Source: Periconia sp. R9002 (Eukaryota > Ascomycota > Dothideomycetes > Pleosporales > Periconiaceae). From it: a stretch of DNA of 64,000 bases. Positions 36,167-49,400 of the stretch are shown piece by piece; within the stretch, counting starts at the first letter, position 1, and every line of letters begins with the position of its first letter. The position numbers were made by a program, and so were the translations under genes. Where the stretch lies: assembly GCA_023627715.1 (NCBI GenBank), contig JAMAHW010000011.1, positions 310,001 to 374,000 of the forward strand, given 5' to 3'. The notes beneath the pieces were generated by a model. The model worked only from the letters and a program-made list of their open reading frames with translations. It was not told the origin of the DNA and ran no database searches.

Positions 36167-38384
36167 TCAAAGAGACTCTTGCAACCACGCAGAACATAGC
36201 CCCGTCATGCCCTTCTTCTTCCCCCACCGCTCCAGCATCTTCCTCCCCATCCTCTCGTCCTCCTCCTTGGGCCCAATACACGCCACAACGACAAGCGGGA
36301 ACACACTGCGCATGAAATCAAACCCAACGGGGTGCTTCGACTCCATGTACGCCGAGATTTCAAGGATTGCTCTCGACGACGCGATCGCCGTGTCCATGAA
36401 CACCGAGGATGATCCAGAAGACAGCGGCGAGGCAGAAGATCCGGAGTTCACGGACATGGTCGGGGACCGCGACCAATCCGACGAGATTTTATCAAGCATC
36501 AGGGTGAGGATGAGGCGAACGGCTTCGTAGGTGGCGACTGTCAGCGCAACAAAGCTATCCGGCAGCGTGAGGAGAGATGTATCTGGCCCACGTGGACGGG
36601 CTCCAGGGATTGCGAGGCTGTGCATATCGGCCATAACGACTAGATCACCCCCTGTGATAGTCGTCAGGTGCGCAAAGCGCAGGGCCCATTCGTCGAGGTC
36701 GGCAAGAAGCTCACGCGCGCGCTGCTGTGCAAGTCCCAGATCGCTGCCTGGAGGGAGCGGCGAGGCGAAGAAGGAGCGCATGTTGCCAACATTCCTGTTG
36801 ATTAGGCCGATGCACTCAGGGATCATGATGAGGATGTCGATGAGAAGCATGTGGGCGTTCTTGACCTGGCCTTGGAACGGCAGTGTCATCCATTCAGGAG
36901 TAGAGAAAACGGAGGGACGATTGAAGATCACGGAGAGGTGAGCCTAATGAGAGAATTAGAAGCTCGAACTTTAGTATAGAATATTGGAAATTTAGCACTC
37001 ACATCAGACACACGCATGGCCTTGAACATGGGAAACGTGACGCCCTTACAATTCAGAGGCCCCCTCATGGCAATGATGCGGATGGCTGCCGAGAGATGAT
37101 GCCAGATGCTGGTCGTGGTAGTGCCCGCAAACACCTCGTACAAGCTCAGGATAATGGGGACAAGAATCTCCTCTTCATTCGGAATGGCATTGACACCCAG
37201 TCGATCAAGTGACTGGCGCTGGCAGTTCAAGCTCATGGTGTACCAGCGGAAGGAATCGACAAGAATAGCAGCGTCTTGGTGGACGGTGGCATAGAAGGCC
37301 ATGGAGGCGGCACGAATGGACAGGCGAAGGGCAGGCTTGATAGCATTCTGGCGCAGTCTGGGCAGGTGGGTGATCCAGGGGATCTCGGGGCTGTAGGGGC
37401 GGATGCCATGGTTGAGCTGGACGAAGTGAGTGATGAAGGCCACGTCCAATGCTTCAGGAATGATCTTGGAAGGGCGATAGTAGGAAGGCAGCTTGTACTG
37501 ATGGCGGATGGTGGCTATGGCCTCGTCAGCATCCGCCTGGCTCCATTGGCTGGGATCGGGTTTCCATTGTTGCGGAACCGGGTCGTTAGGTAGCGTGGAC
37601 GGGGTTGGTGCCGCGCCGTCGGGAACAAACGTCAATCTCAACGGAGACGGCGATGACGGGCGGATGGCGAGGTCGGTCGTGGCCGAGGCTTCTTGTTGTT
37701 GTACTGGTAGCGGTTGGGGCTCGTCACCAACAGGTTCGGTCTTGATGCGAGGCTGGGCTTGTTTGGTGCTGGCCGTCGAGGTGGAGGGCTCCCGCTTCTT
37801 GCGCTGGCGGGGTTTGGCGACCCTATCCGTCATGTCGATTATGACGGAGCCCTGGATGGGCCCCGAACACCTGAGGCCCAGGCGGCGGCATTGCTGGCAG
37901 ATCTCGGGTGTCTCATCGCACTAAAGGACAAAAGCCAGTTGGGCGTCAATCATGGATGGCTCTGAATGGGCGGGCGCAAGCAAGCGAGGTGTACGGGTAC
38001 CGAGAAAACGTAGGGGGATGGGCAAGGTGGGACAGCATGAGATCGAACAACAACACCCGTCAGGAACAGGAACCCCGAGCGACAAAATACATCAAAACTT
38101 CCACAACAGGATCTCTCCTCGCATGATACATTCCTGCATGGTAGAACTGAAAAACTCATCGGCTGATGTTGTGAAATGTACAATCCAGTACCGCAATCAA
38201 CACAAAAGAGAGCATAGGCAGACAAACGTACCTTGACCCGCCGTTCTCTGCACTGTTGACAAGCACGTGAACGCTGGGCTTTTGGCATTGGGCCTTCTGA
38301 TGGGTGCTTGGCCGGCTTGCTTGTTTCCCACCCAGCTACGCGGTGCAGTGGGTATCCGGCGGACTCGACTGGACGAATGGGCAC
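36167..38384 (-). CDS. Zn2Cys6 transcription factor with fungal-specific C-terminal domain
   Basis: Minus-strand exons 38232-38384, 37003-37920 and 36167-36943 join in phase. The binuclear zinc cluster is split by intron 1: CQQCRERRVK then CDETPEICQQCRRLGLRC. The spacing C-x2-C-x6-C-x5-C-x2-C-x6-C is canonical for the Gal4 class. A basic linker (RQRKKREPST) follows. The C-terminal half has ALDVAFITHFVQLNHGIRPY and IILSLYEVFAGTTTTSIW, resembling the fungal_trans_2 (DUF3468) group. The start may instead be the ATG at 38288, directly before KAQRSRACQQC, because the first 32 residues are not conserved-looking. It is expected to be a nuclear, sequence-specific DNA-binding regulator. The targets are unknown. 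No biosynthetic cluster adjoins it. Confidence 0.9.
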
Positions 38385-39439
38385 TGGATCGACTGGACTC
38401 GACTGCTAGTTAGAGATGGGGGTGGGTGAGAAGGGAAATTTGAACGACAAGACACAGGAAAATCGTAACGAGGAACCGGAGCCAGGGGGAGCGAGGGGCA
38501 TGTGGGCGTGGGAGGGGTTACGACTCCTCTTGAGCCGACACCATTTCCTAACGCACCGTACGCTACAGTAACATCCAAGATGCAGTGGCTTCGGGACACG
38601 TCCCGTAGGCAACTATGCGCCCCCTTCATGGTCGCCCTAGTCCTCCTTTCGCTTTTTCACTTATCGTGACGTCCAAGTCGTCTTGGTCAAACAGGGGATC
38701 GGCAACAGCATCCTTCGAAAGGACGGATGAATCCGCGCACGTGCGGCAGAACGCGATGCCGGGTCCTTTTGGTCTGGCAGCGGAAAGATCGTCAAGAGTT
38801 CAAAGAGCCAATAGTCTCCCCTATACAGTCGTATGGACACTAACCGCTCGAGGAGCTCCGCACAGACAGCCACCGTCACAGTCAATCTCCACCGTCATTC
38901 AATACTTCATGCACTCTGCTTTGATCCGCCACGCTTTTTGGTTTGCAGGCACGCGATTGCATTTCCGCTTGTTTGTCAAAACTCGGTGTTTCTATAAAAA
39001 AGACGCTAACAGGAGCATCTTAACACAGCTGTGTTATAGCCTAGAGATCATCCCTGGTGTTTTAGCGGCTAATACGCCCCGACCCGCCAATCTACGATTT
39101 CCTTCGTGACGGGTAACGGGAAATATTATCGTTCGACAATGATATGTGCGTAATATGTTCCGGCGACGATGGCGATGAAAACATGCATGCATGCATTGTG
39201 TACGATTGGTAATAAAATAAATGCAATCCATTCCGGCAAAGAAACTGTCCGCAACCGCGGTGAGCGCCATATATACAGACTCAACATCCAGTCGCGCGTA
39301 CATGTCTAAAGAGTCATGTACCCGACATGTTGATTGACAAAACTATCGTAGAAATCTTTCGCTTTAACTTGATGCCTCGCAATCCTATCGTTCATTAGCT
39401 CAATCGACCGAACCAGAGCGAAGAAAGCAAAACTCACTA
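38385..39439. other. Intergenic: promoter of the Zn2Cys6 gene and 3' flank of the small mitochondrial protein gene
   Basis: A 164-codon plus-strand frame at 38.6-39.1 kb has no motif and basic low-complexity composition, so it is not accepted. No repeat or RNA gene was seen. Confidence 0.5.
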
Positions 39440-39883
39440 TTAGTTCAAATCACCCTTCTCCCCCTTCGCCTTCGTCTCCTGCTGAAGCTTGCTGATATGG
39501 CTGTCATGATCCTTGACCTCTTCGCGATCCGCTGCAACGTTGCTTTCGCTGGCGCTGCCCAGCTCCTCGTGCCAATGTCCCTCGCCTACATGACGTCAGC
39601 AAAAACAAACCTCAATCTCCAGACCTTCAGCATCCCCAATGAAGACAAAGAAGCAAGAGTGGTGAAACAGGAAAGGTGAGACCATTGAACCGAAAAGCAA
39701 TAACGTACCCCTCTTTTGCTTCTCCAGCGATTCCTGCTTCTTCTTCTCGATCTGCTCCGGCGAACGATCCGCGTCTTCCTTGAGTGCCATTCGCGGGCTG
39801 CTCATGAACGTTCTGGTGTATGTTGGTGCAGTGCGCGATGCTCGGAGCATGGCGGTCGTGCTTGATGGGAGGCGGAGAGGCAT
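39440..39883 (-). CDS. Small protein with mitochondrial-type presequence and charged helical tail
   Basis: Exons 39709-39883 and 39440-39585 give 106 residues. The start at 39883 yields MPLRLPSSTTAMLRASRTAP, an Arg/Ser/Thr-rich amphipathic presequence. The mature part is highly charged: SPEQIEKKKQESLEKQKRG, EGHWHEELGSASESNVAADR, then a Lys/Glu-rich ending with SKLQQETKAKGEKGDL. I recall similar short proteins with a GHWHEEL motif in many Pezizomycotina, without an established function. A longer in-frame N-terminus to 40054 exists but is low-complexity and would bury the presequence. The second exon is fixed by a GTACGT donor and a GTAG acceptor that restore the frame exactly. Confidence 0.8.
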
Positions 39884-41547
39884 TGTTGTCTGATTGGAGT
39901 AGATATGAGGAGGTTGATGAAACGGAAAAGGCGTAGATGGATCGAAACTGTATGATTGGAGGACGTAGATGTGTGGTGTGGAAGGGAAAAGAAGGAGGTT
40001 GGATGGATGATGTTCAATGTTGGTCGCGCGGGTGGTCATGGAGGATGATGTCATGGTGGGTTCCCTTCCATGTCCTTGCTACCCTCAAGCTACTGTATGT
40101 ACGCGCGCCTGCAATGCGTCTGTAGCTGCCTTAGATGTCTTTGCATCTGTGAAGGGAATGAAAACAATTGTGGGGATCCCTATCAAGTGGCTCATGTATC
40201 AAGGTACTGAAATCTGATCAAGGACTTCGCATAACCACGTGACCACAACTCGACGAAGGCCCGTCATCAACGTCCATTCCAACGTTCAAGCACCAGCCCA
40301 GCACATTTCCTCGGTCCCTTCTCAGACATTGAACCCCAAACACATGCTACACTGTTAGAGTCGCCACACAAATATTGTAGAGACTGGTGGATAAGTAAAA
40401 TATTTTGAAAGGAAGGCCTCCGCCCAGACGATTGATTGGTTGGCCGGTTGAAAAACATAAAGGGAGGCAGCCGCCTGGATAGCTGATTGGATGGGCGGTG
40501 AAAAATGGAAAGGTAGACCACCGCCTAGGGTGGATAAGGAAAAAGGAGACAGCCGCCCCTAGTGCTGATTGGCAGGGCGGTGAAAATAAGAAAGGGGGCG
40601 ACCGCCTAGACGATTGATTGGCTAGGCGGTGGATAAGTAAGGGATACCTACCGCCTAGACAGCTGATTGGCTAGGCGGTGCGCCCCTTCCTACCCCTTCC
40701 TACTTACCTACCGCCTAGCCAATCAACCATCTAGGCGGAGACCTATCCACCGTCTAGGCGGCTCCTACCTGTTCTTTTCCACCGCCTAACCAATCAACTA
40801 TCCAGGCGGTAGGTACCCTTTTCCACCGCCTACCCAATCAATTAACTAGGCGGCGCTATTCACCGCCCGACCAATTAATAATATAGGCGAAAAAAGATGA
40901 GTAAGGGCATACGGCGACAACAACATTGAAGCACATACAGTATTGATACCATCATGTCTCACTCTGCCTGGGATGGAAGGGGAATAAGAGGTAGACGAGG
41001 GAAAAGTTAGGAGAGGTAGAGGGGGAAAGGCCGTAGGCATTTGGCTTGCTTAGACATTAAGGACCCTTCGTATTTTGCACAACTGCATAAGCCGTATGTG
41101 CTTCCTACATATGGCAGTTCTGGAGTCATTGGCCATTTTTGTAAGCGCGGAGAAGCTGACCGACGCTGGAATCTTCTTTCAATCTTGTTGAGGAGGATCA
41201 AAACCCGAGATGCCAGGAAAGGCATCATCTGGGTCTGTTTATGTATCGCAAAATTGAGTGGTACTTGAGAAAATTCGAGGCAAGCGTCATTAATGTGAGG
41301 TTCTCGGTCATGCTCGCCTGAAAAGCAATCGTATTTCTCTTTCTACTGATTCGACAACTACGCTTGAAGTTGAGTAACTGCAGAATTGGCATGTAATCTT
41401 CCGCGACTAAGACGACTAAAAGCTGAATGGGACCCAGACAACGTCTATTTCCGCTTATCCATCTACTACACGATTAATGTGTAATGTCATTCGCTTAAGC
41501 CCAAATCTGCATATAAAGTGGAACGCTTCACGGAACGTTCAAAACCC
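39884..41547. other. Intergenic stretch centred on the palindromic-end repeat array
   Basis: Apart from the 40.42-40.89 kb array, only short unconserved frames are present. Confidence 0.6.
40420..40890. repeat. Array of about eleven 28-bp repeats with palindromic ends, in mirrored orientation
   Basis: Full 28-bp units lie at 40420-40447, 40471-40498, 40553-40580, 40602-40629, 40651-40678, 40711-40738, 40782-40809, 40826-40853 and 40863-40890. Shortened units lie near 40521-40533 and 40750-40761. The best units begin CCGCCTAG and end CTAGGCGG, with a core such as ATTGATTGG. Units up to 40678 carry the core as TGATTGG; units from 40711 carry the reverse complement CCAATCA. Spacers are about 15-32 bp, purine-rich on the left half and pyrimidine-rich on the right. 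The whole is therefore a large inverted repeat centred near 40695. This is a eukaryotic minisatellite or fold-back structure. No cas-like gene is near. Confidence 0.9.
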
Positions 41548-42382
41548 TCATTCCATGGGTAAATAGTCCTCTTTCTTCAATATCCTAGTTCCGATCACCC
41601 TCAAATCATCTGCCCACAACGTGTCTTTACTAACTCCGTTCAAACATTGTTCAATCATAGCAGCAGCCAGCTCGGAGACGTGAACCCAGGGAGTAGGACC
41701 AAATTGGGCCCAAATACTCGTCATAGCTTCATTCTTAGGGTGACCAGGTCCTTCAATACCTCCTGGTTTAGTGATAGCTGCCTCTACAGCAGGCTTATGT
41801 TGTTTCGCGAAATCGAGCACGGCAGTTTCAACGCGACCCTATTTTTTCCCTGTCAATCACTCAATGGTAGGTTGCAGGCTAACACTCACTCGCATAAGGC
41901 GATAGTCGTGTAAGAAGGGAAGGACTTTAGTCTGGTCGCGCTCTACAGTCACGCCTGACGTGTAGACGAAGCGAAATGGCTCGTTGGCAACGGAGAACAG
42001 AAACGCTAGGCCATTGATCGTGTAGTCGTAGCAGACTTTAGTCACCTCGTTGAAATCCCTGTCCTTCGACTTGGTAGGAGTGACTGCAAGGGTCCTAAGA
42101 AGGGTATTGCTGTTAGGAAATAAATCAGTCAGAAGGGTATAGTCAAACTAACCATACGCAAGCGTCAGCGTCTTTCAGTTCCGAAAGAACTTCTTCAGGA
42201 TAAGGCTTCTTCTAGTCCTTGAGGATGACGGACTTCATCTTCGATGTGTCTGCCTCAGATCCAGCATCTGTGGGTATGGGAACTTCCCTGCGGGTGAGTG
42301 CTACCACCGAAGTGATAGATTTATTCCGGCATGCTTGGCGTAGAACCTCCTGTCCAGTGGCTCCTGTTACTATTAGCTTCAT
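41548..42382 (-). pseudogene. NmrA-like NAD(P)-binding protein, broken by an in-frame stop
   Basis: Minus-strand exons 42153-42382, 41890-42094 and 41548-41838 join in phase with GT-AG introns. The N-terminus reads MKLIVTGATGQEVLRQACR, a Rossmann start whose GxxGxxG glycine motif is shortened. VVALTRREVPIP and ADACVW follow. Exon 2 encodes VCYDYTINGLAF and FRFVYTSGV. Exon 3 has VETAVLDFAKQHKP and ITKPGGIEGPGH. A TAG at 42212-42214 interrupts exon 1 after VILKD, and no reasonable intron removes it. Family members are atypical short-chain dehydrogenase-like regulators or reductases. Loss of part of the nucleotide loop plus the nonsense codon points to a recently dead gene; a sequencing error or codon polymorphism is the alternative. 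Confidence 0.7.
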
Positions 42383-43443
42383 TGTGGGCGCTTCTGGCTA
42401 GCTTGGTGCTCTGATGGTAACAGGTCGGGCTTAGGTATTGTATAGATATAGGCCAAAGGACGGACGAGGCCGTCAATTCAAGGTAGCAACTGGGCTAAAT
42501 GTAATGCGAATTCAGGGAGGTAGCGACGCCGCAATCCCAATCAAGTATTCTCCCCCAAGCACCAATCACCATAACGCCGATTGTACCACCAACAGCTGAA
42601 AAGTGTCGCTAGGATGCGGGGTCACCGGACGTTGAAGGCAACCGCCTTGGAAGCGGGCGGCAAGAAATTTGGTATCAAGCAGCTTGGGTTGGTAAAACTC
42701 AATTTCCCAATGTGATGTGACTGAATCCGACATGAACTAAGGCTGTGCCGCAATATTGCGTTGCCCACAATTTTTTTTTCTGTCCCTTCCCCCAAGCCTA
42801 TTTTTCACAATTCTATATCTCAAGCAGAAACCTGCCCCATTGCTCTGAATTACTGGGCAAAGTGTCTTATTCGGTGGCCGTGTAGGCATTACAACCAGCC
42901 AACTGTCTCACGCTACAAGTAGGCACTCTATAATATTCGGATCCTAATTATCGTCCATAGTCTGAAGCTTCAATTCAACCGGGTTGATAAAATCATTCAC
43001 GATATCCAACCTAGATACAAGAAAGCCCCAAGTATAAGAAAACACAGGAAAGTATTTCCGGGTTGTAGCTATTGCATCTAAATAGTTCTAATTAGATATT
43101 ACAGCGCACGAAACCAGCTATAGGCATAGCATTGCTTTTGTCTCACTTCACCAACCGTTGGGACAGAAATTACTTGAGGACCCATGAAGACTATATATTG
43201 ATTCATGTCGTACCCAAGTGAGCGCAAAACAAGCACACCGATAGTCTACCTTACGGCAATCTTGTCATAACAGTGACATTTCTCGCATTCCGGTCCGTCT
43301 GCTGGCGAGTCGCACTGCGAACAATCGTAGTGATTACATATATCCTCGGGCTAGCCACGCCCACCCTCAAACTTATATAAAAGACATCCGGCCTGGCATG
43401 TACCACCAACGCCGCCGTTGTTACCTAAAGGATGACATTAGTT
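42383..43443. other. Intergenic, nothing recognised
   Basis: AT-rich, no frame longer than noise, no repeat noticed. It borders the 3' end of the GH55-subtilisin gene. Confidence 0.6.
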
Positions 43444-46400
43444 CTATAATGGATACTTTTCCCTACATCTTCTCCTTTGCTGATGCCACTGGGGTGTTAG
43501 GAGGGAGTAAAAGCGGAATAGCCACGTACATTTTGTATAATCCTCCCGAACAAGCAGATACGCTGTAATGATGCCACTCTGGCCCAACGGAGTCTGGAAA
43601 CTCTGCTTTTCGCGAGTGGTACGACACCCAGGAACCCAACTACACGAAAAGTCATAATTCACGCCGTGCTTGTCGGTTCTGCGGACTGTTATTGGAGCTG
43701 AGTCGGGCCCTAGGAAATCTTGTGTCACGCCACTGAAGTCGGTCGAAAATTCACTTTGGTCGCCAGACTGAATGTCGGCATGTCCCGGGAAATCAGATTC
43801 ATTGAAGCAATGAATGGGGCCGCGTTCCAATGGTGTTATGGGTTGGCTAGTGGGTGTAGTAGTGGGGGACGTAGTGGTGGTGCCGATGGTCTTCGGTGGT
43901 GCTGAGAAGCCGTCCGAGCTTGGATCTTTGGGGTCTTGGTATGCTGGTGGTAGCCCTGTAGGCGTGGGTGTGCACCAGTATCCCGAGCAGACATGTCCTC
44001 CGCATCCGTTGGCGCGTGTGCACGTAGGTCCCGCTGTCGGCCCCGTCTTGAGCGTGATCTCCGTGGCACCCGTGCCTCCACCGGGCAGTGTACAGGAGCT
44101 TCCCGCCTGGCGTTTTTCCAAGTCCGTGCCGTTCATATTTACGAACCTCTGGGCAGGCCCGCATGCTTTGGGTGGGATGTAGTCACCGATCTTCTTGGTA
44201 AGCTTTGGACATACTCCTTTGGGGTCTTTTTCTAGCAGGCAATTGGTATTCTCATCCATACCATTCCATACCAAGTCAACTTTGAATTTGCTGAGTGGCT
44301 TTAATAAAGGGCGGACCTGGATCGGACGCTGCAACGCCATTATCATCGCCTTAACAGCTTTGGGCCCATTGGAGCTTGCTTCGTTCACTATTATGTAAAT
44401 AAAGTCAGTATACTTGATTTATACCATTCTCATCAGGTTGAAATTTGCAAGTCACTTACGCTCGTCATGCCAATCTGAGGGCAGACTCTTGAGATACGCC
44501 GCGAGTGCTGCGACCTGCGGCGTCGCAAATGATGTGCCATCTATTGTCGTGTAGTCATTATCCCCCATGGGCACCGGAAGAGCAACCCCACCCGCATAGA
44601 TGGTTACAAAATCTGCTGTTTGTGAGAATACGCCCCTTGCACCATATTGGCTGGCTGCGCCGACGACGATTAGATTTGGCAGGTATCCTTGCTTATTGCT
44701 CTGGTCTGCAAACAACTGCGGATAAGTGTCAACCGCCTGGCGCTCATCCTTCCCCCAGTTCCCCGCAGCAGTCACCATTGTCACACCTGCCTTATCCATG
44801 GTGTTGAGTATATGGTAAAACCTCTCAAGAAAAGGTCTAGTCCAATACGCTGGTAAGGAGCCCCATGACATGTTAATCACAGACTTCGTTGGCGAACGTC
44901 CTTTATCGTTCATGTCATCCCAAGCACTGAGAAGATCTTCTAGCACCCAATCTCTGGGATCGGTGTCAATCTCTCGGCCTTGCAAGCTTGGATCTGGTAC
45001 CTTTTCTTTGCTGGGATAAAAACTTGTGTGGACGACATCACAATTCTTACATACGCCCAATATCTTGCCGTTGATTACAGCCGCTACTCGAGTACCATGG
45101 TCTCGGTATTCTTTCGTGGATTTATCGCCATACGCAAAGCTTTTCAACGGACGAGGGGCCGCTATGTTTGCCCACTCGGGGTGCGTTTTCCGAATGCCTC
45201 CCGCCTCGCCGACTGCGTAGACAGTCATACCAGGAGAAGAAGAATCATCGTAAAAGTAATACCAATTATCTCCATCCTTTCCACCCCTTTTTCCCTTTTT
45301 CCACTCTGCTTCAGGCGGCACCGAAATCAGAGCTGGACCCCAGCGGTTGTTTTGCGGCGTAACCGCCGACGTTGCAGCTCTTTTCGGTCGTGTCTTACTC
45401 GCAGTGGCATTCGAAAGGTCAGCCCTCGATGCCACGTCTGCCTCAATTTGATCTAGTCTGCGAGAGATAGCAACTGGATGATTTGCATTCTTGAAACCCA
45501 TTTTTGGGCTTCCAGGCGGTGGGTTGTTCGTATTCCATTCCTGATAAGCATACATATTATCTTCTCCATTAATCTGCTTAATCTTGTTCCATGGGTCGGA
45601 GGGTAGACTTCGCACCCAGATGTATGCCGTGTATCCGCCATCGAATGAGTTGGATCGGACCTCATGGATTTCTTGACCCTGGAGTATTGTTTTGATTTGC
45701 TTGATTAAATCGTCGTCCTTGGGGTTTTTGGGATAAATAACGGCAGGGACGTCTTTGCATGCCCTCTTCTGCAGTGATCGAGTGTCGTGCCCGGCAACCC
45801 CTCGGTCACCGGTCGTCTGATTATGGGCAACACCGATAGGTGTGGAACTGGGCTGAGCCAATCTAGCGTTACCGTTCGCTGGCACAGTGCACGTCTCGGC
45901 CTCTGTGGTTGAACCTCCTTGGGTCGATTGACTCACCGAGCACGCGGAAATAGTGTCGCATACCGGCTTTCCTGTTGCAATTCCAACTGTTGATGTATGC
46001 GTGCTGTCTGAAGTGACGGTGAACGTTGTGCTGATAGTGCATATAGATGCTGTCTGGGTTGTGCTACACGAAGAAGGCTCCGAATCATAGGTCAGCTGCC
46101 CATCTGGGCCAATGGTGATCGGCGGCCACGGAGGCAGCGATCCTGATAGTGAGAACCCTGGTGGCCATCGGATTCCCGGAGGCGGACCTGGTGGGTATAT
46201 TCCTGGAGGATAAGACCAAAACCAACCCCCTATGTGAAGATCGTCCCTACGAATGCAGACAGTGAAAAACCAGAGCTTGCACGGTTGCTTGGTGCCTCCT
46301 TGGGTGGGTTCAGGCTTGGTAACATCTGTCTCTATTGGTGTTATGACCCCGGGGGGCCACCTTGTCCAGATAGGAAGTGGAGTTGTTGTTGTTTTTGTGG

Positions 46401-49400
46401 GTGGATCCGAGCTGGAAGCCGATGGAAAGCCCGTCACAACGCTACAGTCGACAGACACATCGGCCGTTGTTGGGCCTAAAAAGCTGGCAATTTTTGTGGT
46501 TGGGCAAGTGAAGCTGATGGCAAATGTCGTTGGTGTGGAGCACTCTGTATAGATGCCTGTGGCGGGTGTGGCAAAGGAGATGACATTGTCGGGCGGACAT
46601 GTGACCGTGGTTGGTGCTGTAATGCGTGGGAACGACACTGTGGCGACTGTTGCACCATTTGCAGTTATTTTGGAAGTTATACCAGTATAGAAAGTGCCGC
46701 TACCACTGGGTAAATTGCCAGTGGGAAGAGGAATGGTACTTGGTTCCGTTGGGCCATCATCGATTCGTGGCCACGGAGGAAGAGGGACAATGCGCTGTGT
46801 AGTGCTACCTCGCCCATCAGGTAATGGCAGAGTAATTGGAGGAAGGTCAATACTAGGGTTTAGATCAATGATTGTCTGTCCCACGGAGAAGTTGTAATTA
46901 GAATACCCTATACCGTCGGTAATGATGGGGGTAATTGTGAGCACCGTGGTGGTAGTGGTGGTGATGAATGCCACCGTCACCACACCATTGCGTGTTGTTG
47001 TACTCAGATCGCCATACTCGAATGATGTTGTAAAGGGGCTTGGGGAAATTGTAATGGGAGGGAACAAGGTGCTTGTAGGGAATACAAGTAGGCAAGACTC
47101 GTTGGAGCAAGTGGCGGTGGGCGCAGTCCAGACCTTGGTATCAACGAATATAGTGTTGATGTTATCTGAGCCATCAAGTGGGAGCCAAACACTAATTTCT
47201 GTCGTGAAACCACGCTGAGTGGTATCCTTTGAGATGACAGTTTTGTCGATGCCCTCGGCCGGATTGGATATGGCGACGGTAAACAAATTGAAAAATACAA
47301 CGTCTGTCGAACCCTTGACCCTAAGAATGCGCTGTTGACAGTCGTTCGTTTCGAGGCAATCTTGGTAGTAGTCTTGGAAGAAACTATATAGCCCTGCCCC
47401 GTGGACGGTCACCGATTTGGAGTCCGATACAACCATGCCCCAGGCTGAAGCACAGGCGCTGTCGCCTTTGCAGCTGCTAAAGTCGGGATCGCCTGGAAAA
47501 CTCTTTGCAATATTGAAAGGCCCGGGCGCGATAGGCTCGGGCTGGAAGTAGGGTGTCTCTGTCTGCAAGTGACCTAGATACACATCCTTGGCACCTTGGA
47601 CCAAGTAGTTGTACATGACCGAGTGTTCAGAGCCACCCCCATAGAACCAGGAAGGTCCTTGAGACTCTATCAGAAGTCCGCGGGCACAATAGATGCTTGT
47701 CTGGCTAGACATTTTGTCTGGCGTGTCGTAAATGCTGACATCGTTGTCATGATCTGCGGTCCATACCCAGACATTCTCAAAATACCCTGATGATTGCTTC
47801 GTCACATGCATCATCAGCGAAGCTGCGATGCACCGCTCATTGAATTGACGCTTTGGACAGTGCTCCATGTCCAGATCGGTACCCTTTGCACCGCCGACAC
47901 GAATGTGCGAATCCCACATGGCCGCGGCCCCCTGGGTTACCGCTGCCACGTTCCATTCGAGAACAATGGCACCAGCCGTGTTACCCGCAACGGTGAAGAG
48001 CATATCCGAAATCTCCATTGTTCCGACCTCGCCAGGATTGCCTACTTGGACGACCACTTTGGGGTTGGTCATGTCAGAGAAGTAATAACCCGTGCCTTGA
48101 ATCTGGGACCAGCTAGCTCCCACGACCCGCGATCCAGTGGGGATCAAAACTGTGCCACCGACTTGATATATCCCAGCGGGCAGGTACGCTATCTTTCCCG
48201 CTGCATTGGCATTTTGAAAAAACAAGTTGAGACAGTCCTTCTGATCCCCTGTCCCGTCGTTCTTGCAACCGCCATCTGTTGTCGCTCTAAAAAATTCAGA
48301 CGAGCTTACGGATTCGTACTGGGGCCTAGACCGAACAAACAACTTGCCATCCGCCAAAAGCCGAGACCCCTTGGCTGGCGTGTTGACTGTTCCTGTCACA
48401 TCTGAACCCTCCTTGCCCTTGTACACCTTACCCGTTGTCCACATCTTGACAACCCCCGAGGCAGTCAACAATGTATTCCCATGATCGACCTGAACAACTC
48501 TATCCACACTATTCACATCCACATTATCGAGCACAATATTTGGAGAGGCTGGTCTGTTGTTGGTCAAAATCCCCACTTCAACATTGTGGATGCTGCTATC
48601 AACAACTGAGATGGAGCCGATACCCTGCCCCGTAGTGCCACCGACACCACTGATATTGAAGCCGATAGACCCCCCGGTGATTTGAATGCGCTGCCAGACC
48701 CAGCCCCAATCCCAGATCATTTGTATAGCAGTCAGGCAGTTGTTAAATTTCAGATTGTGAGCCGTGTATTGCTGTGAACCAGCCCGCCAACCGATATTGC
48801 CACCGTTGAAAGTCAGGTCCGAGACGAAGCCACCACTGCCATTCTCGGTAAAAATTCCAACTGCAGTGGTGTTCTGTGTGTTTGTAGCCTCGGGCATCTG
48901 GAACACTAAGTTCTGTAGTGAAGTTGCCTGTGATACCTGCCAATGTATTCCAGTTGGGACCAAGGGCTGATCCTTATCGTCTGTTGACTTCGGCATCTCT
49001 CTCAAATCGAAAACAAAATTTCGTATCTGCCGGAAGAACTGATTTTGGTTGATGTACCAGTTCGCTCCATTTCCACCAGGGATATAAGGATCAGTGTCGA
49101 TAAGCGCAATCCCTTTGAACTTGTCACACCCAATGATAGTGGGTGGGTCGTTGGCATCCCCAATGAATTGGGTGTAATATAGCTGGATGATAGGTGTGCA
49201 GATCTTGTATTTTCCAGGAGGGAAGTAGATAATGGCGCCTTGAGTGAATGTGTTGCCACATTTCTCTCCACATCGGTTTCCGTCCGCTATAGCAGCGTTG
49301 ATGGCCTCGACTGTGTCAGAATTTCCAGAGTTGTCGGCTTTGAAGTCTGCTACGACGTTACGATAGAACTTATAGCCCGAACCAGCACGGGGTTGCTAGG

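Noticed and set aside
38615..39109. 164-codon plus-strand frame
   Set aside because: No recognisable motif, no signal peptide, composition like intergenic DNA.
40420..40890. CRISPR array
   Set aside because: Regular 28-bp repeats with short spacers imitate one, but the host is a eukaryote. Repeats are inverted midway, spacers resemble each other, and no cas gene is present.
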